Shown in pieces: positions 60,286 to 64,000 of a stretch of DNA of 64,000 nucleotides (position 1 is the stretch's first letter; each line of letters begins with the position of its first letter). The position numbers were made by a program, and so were the translations under genes. Source of the DNA: JALYNX01 sp963746905 (GTDB taxonomy: Bacteria; Actinomycetota; Acidimicrobiia; Spongiisociales; ZC4RG35); the NCBI GenBank assembly GCA_963746905.1, contig CAVVCY010000002.1, positions 124,001-188,000 of the forward strand, written 5' to 3'. The notes under the pieces are model-generated. The model was not told where the DNA came from. It made no database searches and was given only the letters and a program-made list of their open reading frames with translations.

Positions 60286-61592
60286 TCAGGATGGCGGCGA
60301 TTGCCGGGAGAGCAGGACGACCGGTGAGCCCGGCTTCGGCCGCCGTGTTCCGCATCGGCTTTGGGCTCGGAGGCCTGATCCTGGTCTTGCGCTTCCTGGC
60401 CAAGGGATGGGTGGAGACCCTGTTCCTGGAGCCGGCCTATCACTTCCCGTATCCGGGGTTCGAGTGGGTCAAGGTCTGGCCGGGGTGGGGTATGTACGCC
60501 CACTTCGCCCTGATCGGGCTGGCCGCAGTCGGGATCCTGGTCGGTTTTCGAACCCGGATCTGCGCCCTGGTGTTCGCAGGTCTGCTCGCCTATGTGGAGC
60601 TGATCGACCGCACCCTCTATCTCAATCACTACTACTGGGTGATCCTCACCGCCCTCGTGTTGGCCTTTCTGCCGGTGAACCGGGTGTACTCGGTGGACTC
60701 CAGACGTCTGCCTCGGCTGGAGGCGTGGATCCCTGCCTGGGTGGTGTGGTTGCTTCGCTTCCAGGTGGGGATGGTCTACTTCTTCGCCGGCCTGGCCAAG
60801 CTGAACGCAGACTGGCTGATGCATGGGGAGCCGATGGCAACGTGGCTGCCCGGAAGGTCTGCCCTGCCGCTGATCGGGTCGATGCTCGCTCTGTCGGCGA
60901 CCGCGTTGGTCGCCTCCTGGATTGGAGCCTTCTTCGACCTGACCATCGTTTTCTGGCTGTTGAATCGACGGACCCGGTTACCTGCCTTCGTGGCGGTTGC
61001 GATGTTCCACACCGCGACCTGGATCCTGTTCCCGTCGATCGGCCTGTTCCCACTGCTGATGACGATGTCCGCCCTGGTCTTCTTCGAGCCCGATTGGCCC
61101 GAGCGATTCTTCCCGCTGCGAAGGGAAACTCGACCCCAACCCACGTTCTCGTTCCAGAGGCCCTGGCTCGGCTTGGCGGTCTTCTATCTGGCGTTGATGG
61201 TCGCCTTGCCGCTCCGGCACTACGCGATCCCTGGGGACGTCAAGTGGACCGGTGAGGGATATCTGGGGTCCTGGCAGGTGATGTTGTCGGAGAAGTCGGG
61301 CTCGGCCACCTTCCTGGTCACCGACCCCAAGACGGGTGACAGCTGGCGGGTTCCGCCGCCCGGATATCTCACGCCACGTCAGGAGGTGGTGATGGCCACC
61401 GACCCGATCATGATCAAGGAGACAGCCGATCTGATCGCGGATGAGTTGGGAGGTGTCGAGGTGGCCGCCGACGTGGTCCTCTCCTTCAACGGGAGGCCCA
61501 GCACCCAGTTCACCAATCCCAGCGTCGATCTGACTGCGGTCGGATTCGGTGATGCAGCGAGAGATTGGCTGGAACCGGAACCGGGCTACTGA
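60282..61592 (+). CDS. HTTM/vitamin K-dependent gamma-carboxylase-like membrane protein
   Basis: 436 residues from ATG 60282. Several hydrophobic helices, with LYLNHYYWVILTALVLAFLPVNR and LRFQVGMVYFFAGLAKLNADWLMHGEPMATWL, the typical HTTM stretch; the C-terminal 100 residues are hydrophilic (periplasmic or lumenal part). HTTM proteins are a spread-out membrane family, partly related to vitamin K carboxylase; their bacterial reaction is unknown. Fourth gene of the imelysin operon, which suggests a joint task in metal or envelope redox chemistry. Confidence 0.85.
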   Translation: MIRMAAIAGRAGRPVSPASAAVFRIGFGLGGLILVLRFLAKGWVETLFLEPAYHFPYPGFEWVKVWPGWGMYAHFALIGLAAVGILVGFRTRICALVFAGLLAYVELIDRTLYLNHYYWVILTALVLAFLPVNRVYSVDSRRLPRLEAWIPAWVVWLLRFQVGMVYFFAGLAKLNADWLMHGEPMATWLPGRSALPLIGSMLALSATALVASWIGAFFDLTIVFWLLNRRTRLPAFVAVAMFHTATWILFPSIGLFPLLMTMSALVFFEPDWPERFFPLRRETRPQPTFSFQRPWLGLAVFYLALMVALPLRHYAIPGDVKWTGEGYLGSWQVMLSEKSGSATFLVTDPKTGDSWRVPPPGYLTPRQEVVMATDPIMIKETADLIADELGGVEVAADVVLSFNGRPSTQFTNPSVDLTAVGFGDAARDWLEPEPGY

Positions 61593-61600
61593 GAGTCCTG

Positions 61601-61638
61601 ATCACAGAATTGTCACCTGGCTGAAACAAACCAGAAAC
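61601..61638 (+). promoter_or_regulatory. GlnR-type box upstream of amt
   Basis: Four 5-mers at exact 11-bp period: ATCAC (61601), GTCAC (61612), GAAAC (61623) and GAAAC (61634), each separated by 6 bp. The last three match the published actinobacterial GlnR pattern gTnAc-n6-GaAAc; the first differs by one base. It lies about 45-80 nt before the amt ATG, as expected for an OmpR-type activator of nitrogen genes. Confidence 0.75.
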
Positions 61639-61681
61639 AAGCCCTCGCTCAATATCGCCCCGAGTAATCGAGGAGGTAGCG

Positions 61682-62884
61682 ATGGACCCAGGCTCAATCG
61701 CCTGGCTGCTTGTTTCCAGTGCCCTGGTGTTGTTCATGACACCCGGGTTGGCCTTGTTCTACGGCGGGATGGTGCGCTCCAAGAACGTGCTTTCCATGCT
61801 GATGAGCAACTTCTTCACGATCTCGATCGTGACCGTGATCTGGGTGGTCGTTGGCTACACAATCGCGTTCGGCTCGGACCTGGGTGGCGGCTTGCTAGGA
61901 GGGTTCGACTTCTTCGGGCTCGAAGGAGTGACTGGAGACAGCCTCCTGTTTGCCGTGTTTCAGATGATGTTTGCCATCATTACCCCTGCTCTCATATCGG
62001 GAGCAGTGGCGGAGCGAATGAAATTCTCCGCCTGGGTCCTGTTCGTAGGCCTCTGGTCGATCTTCGTCTACCCGGTCGTTGCACATTGGGGCTTCGCTGC
62101 GGATGGGTTGTTGTTTGCCTGGGGGGCCAGGGACTTCGCCGGTGGCCTCGTGGTCCACGTCAATGCCGGGATAGCCGCCCTCGCCCTCGTGTTCGCCCTC
62201 GGCCCAAGGAAGGGCTTCAAGGAAGAGGCGATGCGCCCTCACTCCCTTCCATTGACACTCCTCGGAACCGGGATTCTCTGGTTCGGATGGTTTGGATTCA
62301 ATGCGGGCTCAGCACTGGCGGCTGACGCCAACGCCATAACCGCCTTCACCACGACGCAGATCGCGGCATCGGTTGCGGCGCTGGGCTGGGTGGTCGCGGA
62401 ATGGTGGAAGACCGGAAAGCCGACGACGTTGGGAGCTGCTTCCGGTGCGGTGGCCGGCCTGGTCGCCATCACACCATGTGCCGGATTCGTGAGTCCATTG
62501 GCTTCGATAGCGATCGGCCTCATCGCTGGAGTCGTCTGCTTCTGGGCCGTCAGCCTTAAGTTCCGTTTCAACTATGACGACTCGCTCGACGTCGTGGGGA
62601 TCCACCTCGTGGGCGGTATCGCCGGCTCACTCCTGTTGGGAGTATTCGCATCCACAGCCGTGAACGAGGCGGTGGGGTTGGACGGCCTGGTCTTCGGAGG
62701 GACCACACTGATTCTCAAGCAACTCGGGGCCCTGGCGGTGGTCTTGGTGTACGGATTCGTGGCTTCATATCTCCTGGCCCGTCTCACCAAGGCGATAACC
62801 GGGCTCCGTGCCGACGAGAAGGCGGAGATCGACGGGCTCGACATCTCGCTGCACGAAGAACGTGCCTACGTGCTGACAGACTGA
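61682..62884 (+). CDS. amt: Ammonium transporter
   Basis: 400 residues, eleven hydrophobic segments. Ribosome site GAGGAGG about 7 nt before ATG 61682. FYGGMVRSKNVLSMLMSNFF, then the conserved VVHVNAGIAALALVFALG with the first twin-His, and DVVGIHLVGGIAGSLLLG with the second. Drives NH4+/NH3 uptake when nitrogen is scarce; regulated by the GlnR box and by GlnB downstream. Confidence 0.95.
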   Translation: MDPGSIAWLLVSSALVLFMTPGLALFYGGMVRSKNVLSMLMSNFFTISIVTVIWVVVGYTIAFGSDLGGGLLGGFDFFGLEGVTGDSLLFAVFQMMFAIITPALISGAVAERMKFSAWVLFVGLWSIFVYPVVAHWGFAADGLLFAWGARDFAGGLVVHVNAGIAALALVFALGPRKGFKEEAMRPHSLPLTLLGTGILWFGWFGFNAGSALAADANAITAFTTTQIAASVAALGWVVAEWWKTGKPTTLGAASGAVAGLVAITPCAGFVSPLASIAIGLIAGVVCFWAVSLKFRFNYDDSLDVVGIHLVGGIAGSLLLGVFASTAVNEAVGLDGLVFGGTTLILKQLGALAVVLVYGFVASYLLARLTKAITGLRADEKAEIDGLDISLHEERAYVLTD

Positions 62885-62894
62885 GGAAAGAAAC

Positions 62895-63233
62895 ATGAAG
62901 CTGATCATCGCCTATATCAAACCCTTCAAACTCGACGAGGTGAAAGAGTCCCTGCGGTCCATCGGGGTGACCGGGATGTCCGTTGGAGAAGTGCGTGGCT
63001 TTGGCCGTCAAGCGGGCCAGACCGAGGTCTACCGAGGTGCGGAATACCAGGTCGACTTCGTACCGAAGGTCCGGATCGAGGTGGCAGTCGACGATGGAGC
63101 CGCCTCCCGAGTGGTGGAGGCCATCGAATCTGCGGCTCGAACCGGGGAAATCGGTGACGGCAAAATTCTCGTCTTGGCCGTTGAGGAAGTAGCCAGGATC
63201 CGAACTGGTGAGAGAGGTGCTGACGCTTTGTGA
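62895..63233 (+). CDS. glnB: Nitrogen regulatory protein P-II
   Basis: 112 residues. KLIIAYIKPFKLDEVKESLRSIGV, the T-loop with Tyr51 in GAEYQVDFVPK, and GDGKILVLAVEEVARIRTGERG at the C-terminus. Tyr51 is the site modified by GlnD. Amt-glnB-glnD is a standard nitrogen-control operon. It binds Amt and signals 2-oxoglutarate and ATP/ADP. Confidence 0.96.
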   Translation: MKLIIAYIKPFKLDEVKESLRSIGVTGMSVGEVRGFGRQAGQTEVYRGAEYQVDFVPKVRIEVAVDDGAASRVVEAIESAARTGEIGDGKILVLAVEEVARIRTGERGADAL

Positions 63234-64000
63234 CGGCTAAGGATCGTTTGCGGGAGCTGAGGGCGTCGTGGTCAGGCCCACAAGCTCCCGGCGATCCGGC
63301 CGATCTGCCCCGGGCTCTCACCGAGGCTGTCGACGCTTTGATCGTCGAAGTCGCCGAAGGCCTGGATTCGTCGGGTTGGGCTGTTGTGGCCACTGGGGGC
63401 TACGGGCGGTCCGAGATGTGCCTCCAGTCCGACATCGACATCATGATTCTCGGGCACCCCGCACCCGAGGTGGTGCGCCAGATGTTCTATCCGCTGTGGG
63501 ATACCGGGATGAAGGTCGGTCATTCGGTTCGTTCGCTCAAGGAAGCGATCGCCGGGGCTACGGAGAGTATGGAGACCCTCTGCTCGTTGTTCAGTGCCCG
63601 GTTGGTCCTCGGTGACGCGGAGCACCTCGAGAGGCTCGAGGGCCAGATTGCCCTGCTTCTGCGTCGACAACGAGCCTTTGTCGACATGCTTGGTGTCGAG
63701 GAGCTGCGGGTTCGAGATCGCGAGCCTTTCTTCCTTCAGGAAATGGATCTGAAGACCGGTCGTGGTGGGTTGCGGTCGGTACACCGACTGGATTGGGTGC
63801 GGAGACGGAACGAGTTGGTTGGTGAAGCATCCGGACCTGACCAGTTCGTAGATCAGCGACGAGTGCTTCTCAAGGTCCGCAATGCCCTGCACGCGACCCA
63901 GGGGAGAGGTGCTGAACGTCTCGCCATGGACCTTCGGGGGACGGTCGCTGCCTGGCTGGGGGAGGACCACTTCACCATGTGCGGCGAGGTCTACGAAGCT
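63230..64000 (+). CDS. glnD: PII uridylyltransferase/uridylyl-removing or adenylyl-transfer enzyme GlnD (3' end outside window)
   Basis: 257 codons visible from GTG 63230, which overlaps the glnB stop (GTGA); the frame is open at the window end. The nucleotidyltransferase core is ATGGYGRSEMCLQSDIDIMIL (GGYGR then SDID, with the metal-binding Asp pair) near residues 57-77, and ETLCSLFSARLVLGD and DLKTGRGGLRSVHRLDW follow. In actinobacteria GlnD often adenylylates GlnK; the modified residue here would be Tyr51. The HD and ACT domains lie beyond the window. Confidence 0.93.
   Translation, partial: MTAKDRLRELRASWSGPQAPGDPADLPRALTEAVDALIVEVAEGLDSSGWAVVATGGYGRSEMCLQSDIDIMILGHPAPEVVRQMFYPLWDTGMKVGHSVRSLKEAIAGATESMETLCSLFSARLVLGDAEHLERLEGQIALLLRRQRAFVDMLGVEELRVRDREPFFLQEMDLKTGRGGLRSVHRLDWVRRRNELVGEASGPDQFVDQRRVLLKVRNALHATQGRGAERLAMDLRGTVAAWLGEDHFTMCGEVYEA

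Overview
This is a high-GC, gene-dense stretch of chromosome from an actinobacterium. The evidence is a complete Pup-proteasome locus (trmI, mpa, dop, pup, prcB, prcA, pafA, pafB, pafC), a DUF4193 protein, a GlnR-type box before amt, and two blocks with mycobacterium-like gene order: trmI-mpa-dop-pup-prcBA-pafABC-tatAC-helY and HAD-tlyA-nadK-recN-pyrG-xerD-scpA-scpB-rluB-cmk-der. The sequence style and the partial match to this order suggest a deep branch such as Acidimicrobiia rather than a mycobacterium; that assignment is inference. There is no prophage, rRNA operon or CRISPR array. One tRNA gene (Leu, anticodon GAG) is present.

Layout: 1-6056 holds the 3' end of uvrA, then an MBOAT O-acyltransferase with an SGNH/DltD-like partner and a UDP-glucuronate decarboxylase-like enzyme (surface glycan group). 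6238-13755 is a methyltransferase, then uvrC-rapZ-yvcK-pgk-tpiA-gpm-secG, with many 4-bp start/stop overlaps; whiA and gap are not at their frequent place here. 13783-22748 is less conserved: tRNA-Leu, a His-rich membrane protein, a winged-helix protein, a ThuA lipoprotein operon, an MFS exporter, small membrane proteins and trmI. 22845-32651 is the pupylation and proteasome locus, interrupted between pafA and pafB by a cluster of palindromic repeats, a DUF559 nuclease gene and a DinB gene. 32738-41831 has tatA-tatC-helY, a lipid kinase, DUF4193, a Dpm1-like glycosyltransferase, GNAT, NUDIX, M20 and HAD genes. 41968-56619 is housekeeping (tlyA to der). 56703-61592 is a probable iron-handling operon (imelysin, di-heme oxidoreductase, imelysin, HTTM membrane protein) behind a palindromic operator. 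61601 to the end is the nitrogen-control set amt-glnB-glnD under a GlnR-like box.

The most unusual feature is a family of intergenic palindromic elements (at least eight copies, A to G below) with ends like TAGCCCCC and GGGGGC(T/A)A, internal hairpins and local 32-bp tandem expansion. Two nearly identical, directly oriented copies flank a DUF559 (PD-(D/E)XK-like) endonuclease gene, which suggests an element and nuclease pairing comparable in logic to REP and RAYT.

Seven genes, including the normally essential pgk, carry single-base frame breaks. This points to indel errors in the assembled sequence rather than true gene decay, so the affected entries are described as frameshifted genes.
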